Source: Marilutibacter chinensis (GTDB lineage: Bacteria > Pseudomonadota > Gammaproteobacteria > Xanthomonadales > Xanthomonadaceae). Taken from it: a stretch of 64,000 bases of DNA. The stretch covers positions 186,001-250,000 of the forward strand of contig NZ_JAKJPO010000001.1 in NCBI RefSeq assembly GCF_021725675.1, given 5' to 3'. The translations under genes were made by a program, and so were the position numbers. Positions 31,704 to 41,145 of this stretch are shown one piece after another; the stretch's first letter is position 1, and each line of letters opens with the position of its first letter. The notes under the pieces are model-generated. The model ran no database searches. It worked only from the letters and a program-made list of their open reading frames with translations, and was not told where the DNA came from.

Positions 31704-33014
31704 ATGACCGACTTCCTCGTGCTCGGCGCCGGCCTCGCTGGAATGAGTGCCGCCTATGAGCTTCGCGACACGCTGGGCCCGGCCAACCGGATCACGGTGC
31801 TGGGCGATGGCGAGCGTTTCAGCTTCACCCCGTCCAATCCCTGGCTCGCGGTGGGCTGGCGGAAGCCGGAGGATTTCACCTTCCGTGCCTCCGGGCCCCT
31901 GGCGGACAAGGGCATCGATTTCGTGCCGCATCCGGCGGTTGACATCGATCCCGTGCGCAGGCGCGTGCGCGCCGCCGACGGCAGCGAACACGGCTACGAC
32001 TACCTGCTGATCTGCACTGGCCCGAAGCTGGCCTTCGACGAGGTGCCGGGACTGGGACCCGACGGCGGCCATACCTGGTCGATATGCACCACCCCGCATG
32101 CGCAGCGGGCCTGGGAGGCCTACCAGGCCTTCCTGGCCGATCCCGGCCCGGTGGTGGTCGGTGCAGTGCAGGGGGCGAGCTGCTTCGGCCCCGCGTACGA
32201 GTTCGCGATGGTCCTCGATGCCGATCTGCGCAGGCGCAAGCTGCGCGACCGGGTGCCGATGACCTTCGTGACCAGTGAGCCGTACGTCGGCCACATGGGC
32301 CTGGGCGGCGTCGGCGATTCGAAGGGACTGATGGAGTCGGAACTGCGCCAGCGCCACATCAGATGGATCACCAGTGCCCGGGTGCAGAACGTCGAGGCCG
32401 GCCGCATGACCGTCGTCGAGCACGAGGACTCCGGCGCGGTGCGGGGCGAGCACGTGCTCGGCTTCAGGTACGCGATGATGCTGCCTGCCTTCAAGGGCGT
32501 CGACGCGGTAGCGGCGGTGGAAGGGCTGTGCAACCCGCGCGGCTTCGTGCTGGTCGACAGATACCAGCGCAGCACCGGCTACCCGGAGATCTTCGCCGCC
32601 GGAGTATGCGTCGCGATTCCTCCGGTGGAAACCACGCCGGTCGCCACCGGCGCCCCGAAGACGGGGTTCATGATCGAGTCGATGGTGACCACCATCGTGC
32701 GCAACATCGGTGCCGAGCTGAATGGTGAACCGGCGACGTTCGAAGGCACCTGGAACGCGGTATGCCTGGCCGACATGGGAGATTCGGGGATCGCCTTCGT
32801 CGCCCTGCCACAGATCCCGCCGCGGAACGTGACCTGGGCGAAGGAGGGGCGCTGGGTGCACCTGGCCAAGATCGCGTTCGAGAAGTACTTCCTGTTCAAG
32901 ATGCGGCACGGCACTTCCGAACCGATATACGAAAGGCACGTGCTCTCGCTGCTCGGCATCGAGCGCCTGAAGCCGCATGACTCCGGCGTCGCCGATCGGG
33001 AGAAGACGCCATGA
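31704..33014 (+). CDS. Sulfide:quinone oxidoreductase-like flavoprotein
   Basis: 436 residues. FAD-binding GAGLAG at 8-13. Cysteines C128, C160 and C354 fall almost exactly where Acidithiobacillus SQR has its redox-active C128, C160 and C356. The C-terminal part has the SQR-type IAFVALPQIPPRN stretch and an amphipathic end for membrane quinone access (AFEKYFLFKM). It would oxidise sulfide and reduce quinone at the inner membrane. ATG 31704 lies 61.5 bp after an FNR-type box centre. It overlaps the next gene, a cytochrome b561, by four bases. Confidence 0.82.
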   Translation: MTDFLVLGAGLAGMSAAYELRDTLGPANRITVLGDGERFSFTPSNPWLAVGWRKPEDFTFRASGPLADKGIDFVPHPAVDIDPVRRRVRAADGSEHGYDYLLICTGPKLAFDEVPGLGPDGGHTWSICTTPHAQRAWEAYQAFLADPGPVVVGAVQGASCFGPAYEFAMVLDADLRRRKLRDRVPMTFVTSEPYVGHMGLGGVGDSKGLMESELRQRHIRWITSARVQNVEAGRMTVVEHEDSGAVRGEHVLGFRYAMMLPAFKGVDAVAAVEGLCNPRGFVLVDRYQRSTGYPEIFAAGVCVAIPPVETTPVATGAPKTGFMIESMVTTIVRNIGAELNGEPATFEGTWNAVCLADMGDSGIAFVALPQIPPRNVTWAKEGRWVHLAKIAFEKYFLFKMRHGTSEPIYERHVLSLLGIERLKPHDSGVADREKTP

Positions 33015-33592
33015 CTGCGGCCGTGCCGAAAACGGCGCGTTGGCTGAACACCCAGGAACGCTATGGAGCTGTGTCGATCCTCCTGCACTGGGCGATGGCA
33101 CTGCTGCTGGTTGCGGTCTACGCCACGATGGAGCTGGAAGACGTGTTGCCGGGCGGGGAAGGGGAAGGCGCGATGGAGGCATGGCACTACACGCTGGGAC
33201 TTGGCGTGCTGGTATTGGTCGCCGTGCGTCTCGCGATGCGCCTGATCGGGAGCACACCGCTCATACATCCGCAGCCGCCCACCTGGCAGCGTGTGCTTGC
33301 GAAATTGACCCACCTGGCGCTGTACCTTTTCATGATCGCGATGCCTCTGCTCGGCTGGCTGACACTCAGCGGCGAGCATGAATCCGCGCGGATACCCGGA
33401 CCGGGCTGGACGATTCCCTTGCTCCCCGGTGTCGATGAATCTGCCGGCGAGGCCGCGGAAGAGCTGCATGAGGTCGTCGCCGTGCTCGGTTATTGGCTGG
33501 TCGGACTGCACACGGTCGCCGCACTCGTTCACCACTACCTGATCCGCGATGACACCCTGCGGCGCATGCTGCCGCGTCGGTCGCGCGCGTGA
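33011..33592 (+). CDS. Cytochrome b561-family membrane protein
   Basis: 193 residues with four transmembrane helices. Candidate haem-ligand histidines are H26 (LLHW), H59 (WHY), H153 (ELHE) and H167 (GLHT), the usual layout of diheme b561 proteins. ATG 33011 overlaps the stop of the SQR-like gene, indicating translational coupling; it probably accepts or passes electrons between that flavoprotein and the quinone pool. The direction of transfer is inference. Confidence 0.88.
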   Translation: MTAAVPKTARWLNTQERYGAVSILLHWAMALLLVAVYATMELEDVLPGGEGEGAMEAWHYTLGLGVLVLVAVRLAMRLIGSTPLIHPQPPTWQRVLAKLTHLALYLFMIAMPLLGWLTLSGEHESARIPGPGWTIPLLPGVDESAGEAAEELHEVVAVLGYWLVGLHTVAALVHHYLIRDDTLRRMLPRRSRA

Positions 33593-33623
33593 TGCCGCGT
33601 CCCACTACCTGTTGGAGGCTTCC

Positions 33624-33827
33624 ATGAACCTCGATCGAGCCGTAATGGCGTTCGCCGGCGTGATGATTCTGGCCAGCGTTGCACTGGCGCAGCTGGTGTC
33701 GCCGTGGTGGTGGCTGCTGACCGCCTTCGTCGGCCTCAACCTGCTGCAGTCCAGCTTCACCGGCTTCTGTCCGGCGGCGATGTTGCTGCGCAGGCTCGGC
33801 GTGCGCAGCGGTTGCGCGTTCCGCTGA
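33624..33827 (+). CDS. DUF2892 (YgaP-type) small membrane protein
   Basis: 67 residues. MNLDRAVMAFAGVMILAS and the following WWWLLTAFVGLNLLQSSFTG form two transmembrane helices, then FCPAAMLLRRLGV, the signature of the YgaP membrane domain with its conserved Cys. In E. coli this domain is attached to a rhodanese; here it is stand-alone. A strong GGAGG lies before ATG 33624. Its place after the SQR-like and b561 genes supports a role in sulfur handling. Confidence 0.85.
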   Translation: MNLDRAVMAFAGVMILASVALAQLVSPWWWLLTAFVGLNLLQSSFTGFCPAAMLLRRLGVRSGCAFR

Positions 33828-33839
33828 CGGCGTACCGGG

Positions 33840-34961
33840 ATGATGTCGCCGTTGCGCTCTTCGACCGTTCGTGCCGCCGGCCTGCTGTGGGGCCTGTTGA
33901 CGGTGCTGGCAGGCTGCGCTGACGAGGCCGGCGTGCGGGCGCCCCCCCTGTCGGCGCAGCTGGAGACGACGACCGTGGAGGCCGTCGCTCGCGACGGTGG
34001 CCGCAGTTGGGACGGCGTGGTCGAGGCGGTGCAGCGGGCCGACCTGTCGGCGCAGACCAGCGGCCGCGTCGTCACGGTCGCGGTCGACATCGATGACCGT
34101 GTCGAGCGCGACCAGGTACTGCTGCGCATCACCTCGGTCGAGCAGCAGGCGGGCCTGCGCATGGCCCAGGCGGCATTGCGCGCCGCCGAGGCGGCTGTCG
34201 TCGAAGCGGAGAGCAACTACCGGCGTCTCGCCGCGCTGGAGGATCGCCAGTACGTTTCGCGCGCGCAGATCGACCAGGCGCGCGCGGCGCGCGACAGCGC
34301 AGTGGCCGCGCGCGATGCTGCCCGAGCCGACCTGGCCCATGCCAGCCGGCAGGCCGGGTACACGGTAGTCCGGGCGCCGTTCGCGGGCATCGTCAGCGCA
34401 CGCCAGGTCGAACCCGGCGAGACCGTCGCGCCGGGACAGCCTCTGCTTTCGATGCACGCGCCGGATACCTTGCGCATCGAGGTCCAGATCCCACAGTCCG
34501 AAGCCGCAGCGATCCGTGCAGCGGGAAGGGCCGTCGTGGCGCTGGACGATGGCCGCCGGATCGATGCGGCCCGGGTCACCGTGTTTCCGGCTGCAGACCC
34601 GTTGACGCACAGCGTCGGAGTACGCGTCGAGCTGCCGGATCCCGCGACATCCGGGCCGGGGCCCGTTCCGCAGCCTGGCGTCACCGCACGGGTGGTGTTT
34701 CCCGGTACCACCGCAGCGACCGGGACACCGCAGATCCTGCAGGTCCCGCACTCGGCGCTGGTGCAACGCGGAGAAGTCAGCGGCGTCTACGTGTTGTCGG
34801 GCGACCATCTCGGGCTGCGCCAGGTGCGGATCGGACGGAGAATCGGGGACGAGATCGAAGTGCTGGCCGGGCTGGCGCCCGGCGAACGTATCGCCACGGA
34901 TCCGGTGGCCGCGGCCCGGCTGCTGGCCGCGCGGCATGAGACCGGCGAGGACGGGCGGTGA
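33840..34961 (+). CDS. RND efflux periplasmic adaptor lipoprotein
   Basis: 373 residues. Lipobox LAGC with lipidated C26. Barrel-sandwich segments flank an alpha-hairpin (about 95-175, Ala/Glu/Arg-rich heptads), followed by PFAGIVSARQVEPGETVAPG (the second lipoyl half) and a beta-barrel domain. It is an AcrA/MexA-type membrane fusion protein linking the permease to an outer-membrane channel; no channel gene is in the window. The stop overlaps the permease start (GTGA at 34958-34961). Confidence 0.92.
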   Translation: MMSPLRSSTVRAAGLLWGLLTVLAGCADEAGVRAPPLSAQLETTTVEAVARDGGRSWDGVVEAVQRADLSAQTSGRVVTVAVDIDDRVERDQVLLRITSVEQQAGLRMAQAALRAAEAAVVEAESNYRRLAALEDRQYVSRAQIDQARAARDSAVAARDAARADLAHASRQAGYTVVRAPFAGIVSARQVEPGETVAPGQPLLSMHAPDTLRIEVQIPQSEAAAIRAAGRAVVALDDGRRIDAARVTVFPAADPLTHSVGVRVELPDPATSGPGPVPQPGVTARVVFPGTTAATGTPQILQVPHSALVQRGEVSGVYVLSGDHLGLRQVRIGRRIGDEIEVLAGLAPGERIATDPVAAARLLAARHETGEDGR

Positions 34962-37900
34962 GCCTGCCCGCGAACGGCGGACGTCCGCCCGCCGGGCCCG
35001 GTCTGTCCGGACGCCTCGCCGGCGCCTTCCAGGACAATCCGCTGACGCCGATCCTGGCCCTGCTGGGCCTGTTGCTCGGGCTGGTCGCGGTCGCGATCAC
35101 GCCGCGCGAGGAAGAACCGCAGATCGACGTGACCATGGCCAACGTGTTCGTTGCGCTGCCCGGCGCGGATGCGCGTGACGTCGAGCAACTGGTGGCGACG
35201 CCGCTGGAGCAGAAGCTCTCGGAGATCGAGGGCATCAAGCATGTCTACTCGGTCAGCCGGCCGGGCATGGCGCTGCTGACCGTCGAGTACACGGTCGGGG
35301 TCGAGCGGCAACCGGCTATCGTCCGCCTGTACAACCAGATCTACTCCAATCAGGACTGGATGCCCGCCGGGGTGGGCGTCGGTACGCCGCTGATCAAGCC
35401 CAAGGGCATCGACGACGTGCCGGTGATGAGCCTGACGTTGTGGACCGACGATCCCGGCCGCAGTGCGACCGATCTGGCCGAGGTCGCGCACTCGCTGGAA
35501 ACGGAGCTCAAGCGGATACCCGGCACCCGCGACATCTACACCATCGGCGCGCCGGACCGGGTGGTCGCGGTCACGCTCGATCCGGCGAAGCTGGCGGTCC
35601 ATGGGCTGACCGTCGCCGATCTTGCGCAGGCCCTGCAGGCGGCCAACGTCGTGCGTCACGCCGGCGAGCGTGTCGGCGGCAATGCCGCGGTGCCGGTGAC
35701 CGTCGGCACTTTCCTGGCCGACGCCGAAGACGTCGCCGGACTGGTGGTCGGGCTGAGCGGCGGGCGGCCGTTGCTGCTGGCCGATGTGGCCGAGATCAGG
35801 GCGGGCGGAGACGTGCCGGTCCGCTATGCCTGGCATGGCGCGCCGGCTGGGCGTGCGGGGCCGGCGCAGGGCGTCGCGCCGGCGGTCACCGTCGCCATCG
35901 CCAAGAAGCCCGGCGCCAACGCCGCCGACATCACCGGTGCCATCGAGCGCCGGCTCGGGCAATTGCGGGGCGAGCTGATTCCCGAGGGCATCCACGTCAC
36001 CGTGACCCGCGACTATGGACGCACCGCCACCGACAAGGCGCAGAAGCTGATCCAGAAGCTGGTGTTCGCGACCGGCTCCGTGGTGCTGCTGGTGCTGTTC
36101 GCCCTGGGCTGGCGTGAGGCGGTCGTCGTCGGCACCGCGGTGATCCTGACCCTGGCGGTGACCCTGTTCGCCTCGATGACGATGGGATTCACCCTCAACC
36201 GGGTGTCGCTCTTCGCCCTGATATTCTCGATCGGCATCCTCGTCGACGATGCCATCGTGGTGGTGGAGAACATCCACCGGCACATGGCGCTGGGCGGGAA
36301 GAGCCTTCGCGAGGCGATCCCGCCGGCGGTGGACGAGGTCGGCGGCCCGACCATCCTCGCGACATTCACCGTGATCGCGGCGCTGATGCCGATGGCGTTC
36401 GTTTCCGGCTTGATGGGCCCATACATGCGGCCGATCCCGATCAACGCGTCGGCCGGCATGCTGCTGTCCCTCGCCATCACCCTGGTGGTGACGCCGTGGC
36501 TGTCGCTGAAGCTGCTGTCCCGGCATGTGCCACACGCGCCGGCGGCAGGCGCGGAGCGGGGCGATTCCCGTCTGCACCGGCTGTTCGGCCGGATCATGCG
36601 CCCGTTCCTCGATCCGGGCCAGGGCCGGCGCCGCCGGCGCATGCTGTTCGCCGGAATGGCGGTGCTGGTGCTGCTGGCAGCGTCGCTGGCGGCGTTCGAA
36701 TGGGTGGTGCTGAAGATGCTGCCATTCGACAACAAGTCCGAGCTGCAGGTCGTCGTCGATCTGCCCGAAGGGCGGACACTGGAAGACACCAGCGCGTTGC
36801 TGGGCGAACTGGCGGCAGCCGTGGACGAGGTGCCGGAAGTGCTCGATTACCAGGGCTATGCCGGCACCGCAGCGCCGATCAACTTCAACGGCCTGGTCCG
36901 CCAGTATTTCCTGCGCAGCGGCAGCAACGTGGGCGATCTGCAGGTCAACCTGGTCGACAAGCACGACCGCGACCGGCAGAGCCATGAGATCGCCCGAGCC
37001 CTGCGGCCGCGGCTCTCGGCCATCGGGCACGCGCATGGTGCGTCGGTGAAGGTGGTCGAGGTGCCGCCGGGACCGCCGGTGCTGTCGCCACTGGTCGCAG
37101 AACTGTATGGGCCGGACCATGCCCGCACCCGGGAACTGGCGCGCAGCCTGGAGCGGCGCTTTGCCGCGACCGAGGGCATCGTCGATGTCGACACCAGCGT
37201 GGAAAGCGCGGCGCCGCGGGAAACCCTGGTCGTCGACCGGGTTCGTGCGGCGCGTCTGGGGGTGCCGCAGTCGGCGATCGCGGAGGCACTGGCCGCGGCC
37301 CTCGGCGGACTCGACGCGACCTGGCTGCAGGACCAGCGGTCCAAATACCCGCGCCCGGTGCGCCTGCGCCTGCCGGTGGCCGACCAGGCCGACCTGGACC
37401 GGCTGCTGGCGCTGCGCGTGCGCGGCGGGCAGGGGCAACTGGTGCCGTTGTCCGCGCTCGTCGAAGTGAAGCGGAGCGGCTGGGATGGCGCGATCCATCA
37501 CAAGGACCTGCTCCCGGTGGTGTACGTGACCGGCGACGAGGCCGGCCGCCTCGACAGCCCGCTCTATGGCATGTTCGACCTGGTCGGGCAGCTGCGCCGC
37601 GAGGACGTCGGCGGCCATCGGTTGCGCCAGCACTTCATCGGCCAGCCCGGGGACACCAGCCGGTTCGCGGTGAAGTGGGACGGCGAGTGGCAGATCACCT
37701 ACGAGACTTTCCGCGACATGGGCATCGCCTATGCCGCCGGCATGGTGCTCATCTATCTGCTGGTGGTCGCTCAGTTCCGCAGCTATCTGGTGCCGCTGGT
37801 GATCATGGCGCCGATCCCGCTGACGGTGATCGGCGTGATGCCCGGCCATGCGTTGCTTGGCGCACAGTTCACCGCGACATCGATGATCGGCATGATCGCG

Positions 37901-38197
37901 TTGGCCGGCATCATCGTGCGCAACTCCATCCTGCTGGTGGACTTCATCAACCAGGCCCTGGCCGATGGCATTCCAGCGGAACAGGCAGTGATCGACGCCT
38001 GTGCGGTGCGGGCAAAGCCGATCGCCTTGACCGGCCTGGCGGCGATGCTGGGGGCGTTCTTCATTCTCGACGACCCGATCTTCAACGGCCTGGCGGTATC
38101 GCTGATCTTCGGCATCCTGGTCAGCACCGTGCTGACCCTGATCGTCATCCCGCTGCTGTACTACGGACTGCGAACCGGGCGGGGAGCCGCCGCATAG
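34958..38197 (+). CDS. RND-family efflux permease
   Basis: 1079 residues, HAE-type inner-membrane pump with 12 predicted helices and two large periplasmic loops. The TM4 proton-relay acids D430-D431 are in SIGILVDDAIVVVENI, and TM10-12 have GIIVRNSILLVDF. The N-terminus has the AFQDNPLTPILALLGLLLGL start, which is of the subgroup that often exports metals or small organics. GTG 34958 overlaps the adaptor gene. Substrate not determined. Confidence 0.94.
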   Translation: MSLPANGGRPPAGPGLSGRLAGAFQDNPLTPILALLGLLLGLVAVAITPREEEPQIDVTMANVFVALPGADARDVEQLVATPLEQKLSEIEGIKHVYSVSRPGMALLTVEYTVGVERQPAIVRLYNQIYSNQDWMPAGVGVGTPLIKPKGIDDVPVMSLTLWTDDPGRSATDLAEVAHSLETELKRIPGTRDIYTIGAPDRVVAVTLDPAKLAVHGLTVADLAQALQAANVVRHAGERVGGNAAVPVTVGTFLADAEDVAGLVVGLSGGRPLLLADVAEIRAGGDVPVRYAWHGAPAGRAGPAQGVAPAVTVAIAKKPGANAADITGAIERRLGQLRGELIPEGIHVTVTRDYGRTATDKAQKLIQKLVFATGSVVLLVLFALGWREAVVVGTAVILTLAVTLFASMTMGFTLNRVSLFALIFSIGILVDDAIVVVENIHRHMALGGKSLREAIPPAVDEVGGPTILATFTVIAALMPMAFVSGLMGPYMRPIPINASAGMLLSLAITLVVTPWLSLKLLSRHVPHAPAAGAERGDSRLHRLFGRIMRPFLDPGQGRRRRRMLFAGMAVLVLLAASLAAFEWVVLKMLPFDNKSELQVVVDLPEGRTLEDTSALLGELAAAVDEVPEVLDYQGYAGTAAPINFNGLVRQYFLRSGSNVGDLQVNLVDKHDRDRQSHEIARALRPRLSAIGHAHGASVKVVEVPPGPPVLSPLVAELYGPDHARTRELARSLERRFAATEGIVDVDTSVESAAPRETLVVDRVRAARLGVPQSAIAEALAAALGGLDATWLQDQRSKYPRPVRLRLPVADQADLDRLLALRVRGGQGQLVPLSALVEVKRSGWDGAIHHKDLLPVVYVTGDEAGRLDSPLYGMFDLVGQLRREDVGGHRLRQHFIGQPGDTSRFAVKWDGEWQITYETFRDMGIAYAAGMVLIYLLVVAQFRSYLVPLVIMAPIPLTVIGVMPGHALLGAQFTATSMIGMIALAGIIVRNSILLVDFINQALADGIPAEQAVIDACAVRAKPIALTGLAAMLGAFFILDDPIFNGLAVSLIFGILVSTVLTLIVIPLLYYGLRTGRGAAA

Positions 38198-38259
38198 GAA
38201 CGCGTCGCCACGATCGTCCTTGCGCCCGGCACGGGGCGCGGTCCCTCACGTTGCCCGGG

Positions 38260-40824
38260 TCACCGCGACGATGATGGCGGACGCACGCCGCCTGCCCGGA
38301 TGCCGTGCCTGTCAGCGGCACGCCCTGGGCGCCAGCGCCTCATGATCCCGGTTACGAGCAACGGCAATATCGCCGCGAACAGCCAGCCGGACAGAGGAGG
38401 GGGCGCGAAACCGAACCAGCCGGCCGAGGGAGCGAACCGGGTGGCCAGCAGCAGGGTCGCCAGCGCCAGTGCCACGACCGCGACGAATGCGATATTCGGT
38501 TGTCGCAGCGACTGCCGCCACGGCCGCCTGGGCCGATAGAGCGCGATCAGGCCCAGATTGCCGGCAACCAGCGAAGTGAACGCCAACGCCGCCACCTGTG
38601 GCGTCGGCAACGCGTGCGCTGCGCCGATCGCATAGGCCGCGACAACGACTGCGAAGAGGGCCGTGCCCTGGGCCAGGCAGACCAGCAGCTCACGTGGGCC
38701 CAACAGCCGTGCGCCCGGCGGGCGCGGCGGTCGGCGCATCAGGTCGGGGGCGGCGGGTTCGCGTTCGAACACGATCGCGCAGGCGGGGTCGATGATCAGT
38801 TCGATGAACACCACATGCAGGGGCAGCAGCAACAGCGGACCGCCGGTGATCAGCGGCAGCAACGCCAGCCCGGTGATGGGCACGTGCACGGCGAGGATGT
38901 AGCGCACCGCGCGATGGATGTTGTCGTAGATCCGGCGCCCGGCACGGATCGCTTCGACGATCGAGACGAAGTTGTCGTCCAGAAGCACGATCGATGCCGC
39001 CTCGCGGGCGACGTCGGTGCCGCGTCCGCCCATCGCGATGCCGACGTGGGCGGCCAGCAATGCCGGCGCGTCGTTGACACCGTCGCCGGTCATCGCGACG
39101 ACCTCGCCCGAACGCCGCATTGCATCGACCAGGCGCAGCTTGTGCTCGGGTCTCACGCGTGCGAACACGTCGACCTCCGCCAGACGCCTGTGCAGGGCGA
39201 GGTCGTCCAGTTCGTCGAGCTCACGTCCTGTCATCGCGTTTCCGCGATCCATGAGTCCGGCCTCATGCGCGATCGCGATGGCGGTCTCGACGTGGTCGCC
39301 GGTGAGCATGACCGGCCGGATCCCCGCCGCGCGCGCTTCGCAGACCGCACGGGGAATGCCGTCGCGCAACGGATCGGCGAAGCCGACCAGGCCGAGCCAC
39401 TCGAATCCGAATTCCTCCATCGAGGCAGGAAGCGGCGGCGCTCCTGCTCCTGCCGGCCAGGATGCGACGGCGACGCCCAGTACCCGCAGACCGCGCCGCG
39501 CCATCGCCGAGGCCGCCTGCAGCGCCTGCCCGCGCGTTTCCGCACGCAAGCGGCACAGGCCGACGACCGCCTCCGGTGCACCCTTGCACGCGACCTGCGC
39601 CGAAGCGCCACCGGGTGAGATCCAGACATGGGCGAGGGCGGGGAGAGCCGGTGTCAGCGGATACTCGCCCAGGTGTTCCAACGCCGGTTGCGGGGCCGAA
39701 TCGCTGGCGGCACGCAGCGCACGGTCCATCGGATCGTGCGAGTCCGGAAGTCCGGCCAGTGCGGCGGTTTCGAGAAGCCGCGCGGATGCGGCGCCCTGTC
39801 CGCCAGGTCGGTCATCGTCGGCCGAGGGAAGCGACTCGGCGACTGCCATGCGGTTCTCGGTCAGGGTGCCGGTCTTGTCCACGCAGAGCACGGTGATCGC
39901 GCCCAGCGCCTCGATCGCGGGCGTGCGCCTGACCAATGCGTTCCGCTGCGACATCCGCCATGCGCCCAGCGCGAGGAATACGGTCAGCACGACCGGGAAC
40001 TCCTCGGGAATGTTGGCGATCGCGAGGGTGATGCCGGCGAGCAGCGCTTCCAGCCAGTTGCCCCGGGTGGCCACGTACAGCCCGACCATGAGCGCACACG
40101 AGGCCAGGCTCAGGGCGGCGAACAGCCACACCATGCGGCGGATCTCGCGTTGCATCGGGGTGGGGGAGGGCTGGATGGCATGCAGCGCCGCCCCGATCCG
40201 GCCGACCGCGGTGCGCGCGCCGGTTGCGGTTACCGTCGCGATGCCGTGACCGCTCACCACCAGCGTGCCGGCATGCAGCGTGCAGCGGTCGCTGTCGGCC
40301 GCATCCAGTTGCACGGGTACCGATTCGCCGGTGAGCAGGGACTCGTCGGCCTGGAGGCCGGCCGACTCCCGCACCCGCGCGTCCGCGGGAACGCGGTCGC
40401 CCTCGGCGACATGGATGCGGTCGCCGACCACCAGTTCCGATGCCGCAAGCACCGTCAGCCGACGGTCGCGCTCGACGCGCGCGCGCGGGCTGCTGAGATC
40501 GCGCAGCGCCTGCAGTGCGTCCTCCGACTTGCGCTCGTTGTGGAACGTCAACGCGATCACCAGCACCACCGACGCCGCCAGCAGCGAGGCCTCGCGGGGA
40601 TCTCCGAGCAACAGGTATACGCATGCCGCGGCCAGAAGCAGCAACAGCATCGGTTCGGTCAGCACATCGCGCAGGATCCGCCAGCGGGAACGGCGGTCCG
40701 GCTGCGGCAGCGTATTGGGTCCATCGCGGCGCAATCGCGCCGCCGCCTCGGAAGACGAGAGTCCTGCAGTCGCCGCGGCGGCTTCGACGGAATGGTCGTC
40801 AAGGGCAACGGATTCGTTCTGCAT
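38260..40824 (-). CDS. P-type cation-transporting ATPase (P2-like)
   Basis: 854 residues. Cation-ATPase N domain [20 protein letters not shown] at about 20-40, actuator TGES, TM4 motif NIPEEFPVV, phosphorylation site DKTGT with D316, [11 protein letters not shown] hinge, and about ten TM helices. The PEEFP in TM4, in place of the Ca-pump PEGLP, marks a separate bacterial branch; the ion is uncertain (Ca2+ is the closest guess, Mg2+ or Mn2+ possible). ATG 40824 was chosen because upstream in-frame sequence is not conserved. Divergent from the UbiB-like gene. The DosR regulon's CtpF is of this class. Confidence 0.93.
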   Translation of the reverse strand: MQNESVALDDHSVEAAAATAGLSSSEAAARLRRDGPNTLPQPDRRSRWRILRDVLTEPMLLLLLAAACVYLLLGDPREASLLAASVVLVIALTFHNERKSEDALQALRDLSSPRARVERDRRLTVLAASELVVGDRIHVAEGDRVPADARVRESAGLQADESLLTGESVPVQLDAADSDRCTLHAGTLVVSGHGIATVTATGARTAVGRIGAALHAIQPSPTPMQREIRRMVWLFAALSLASCALMVGLYVATRGNWLEALLAGITLAIANIPEEFPVVLTVFLALGAWRMSQRNALVRRTPAIEALGAITVLCVDKTGTLTENRMAVAESLPSADDDRPGGQGAASARLLETAALAGLPDSHDPMDRALRAASDSAPQPALEHLGEYPLTPALPALAHVWISPGGASAQVACKGAPEAVVGLCRLRAETRGQALQAASAMARRGLRVLGVAVASWPAGAGAPPLPASMEEFGFEWLGLVGFADPLRDGIPRAVCEARAAGIRPVMLTGDHVETAIAIAHEAGLMDRGNAMTGRELDELDDLALHRRLAEVDVFARVRPEHKLRLVDAMRRSGEVVAMTGDGVNDAPALLAAHVGIAMGGRGTDVAREAASIVLLDDNFVSIVEAIRAGRRIYDNIHRAVRYILAVHVPITGLALLPLITGGPLLLLPLHVVFIELIIDPACAIVFEREPAAPDLMRRPPRPPGARLLGPRELLVCLAQGTALFAVVVAAYAIGAAHALPTPQVAALAFTSLVAGNLGLIALYRPRRPWRQSLRQPNIAFVAVVALALATLLLATRFAPSAGWFGFAPPPLSGWLFAAILPLLVTGIMRRWRPGRAADRHGIRAGGVRPPSSSR

Positions 40825-41046
40825 CGGCGGACCCTCGCTGCGATTCCACGAGCATGGAGGACGACACCGACCTGCGCGTTGATCTCGGTCAGGGCGGAGC
40901 CGTGCACCCGGCACCAGGATCAGGATGCCAGATCGCTCCCGAGCGCCTGTCTCGCGAACCGGGAAGGACCGCGGCCGCCTCGGCAGCCAGGGGAGCGGAC
41001 CATCGTCGTTTACCGGCGACCCGACCCAAACCGGCCTGGAGACATA

Positions 41047-41060
41047 TTGACCCGGATCAA
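41047..41060. promoter_or_regulatory. FNR/Anr-type box j, TTGAC-ccgg-ATCAA
   Basis: Centre 41053.5, 92.5 bp before the UbiB-like ATG (41146). The divergent ATPase start is about 230 bp away. It is the last box of the island. Confidence 0.72.
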
Positions 41061-41145
41061 GGTCCTGCGCGGATTCAGGCTGGAAACTCGACCCATCGCG
41101 CGCACCGTCAGGTCGCAGTCGCCGTTCGGTCCGGAGGCAGCATCG

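Noticed and set aside
34787-37849. 1020-codon minus-strand frame across the RND permease
   Set aside because: His/Gln/Asp-rich shadow of the permease gene.
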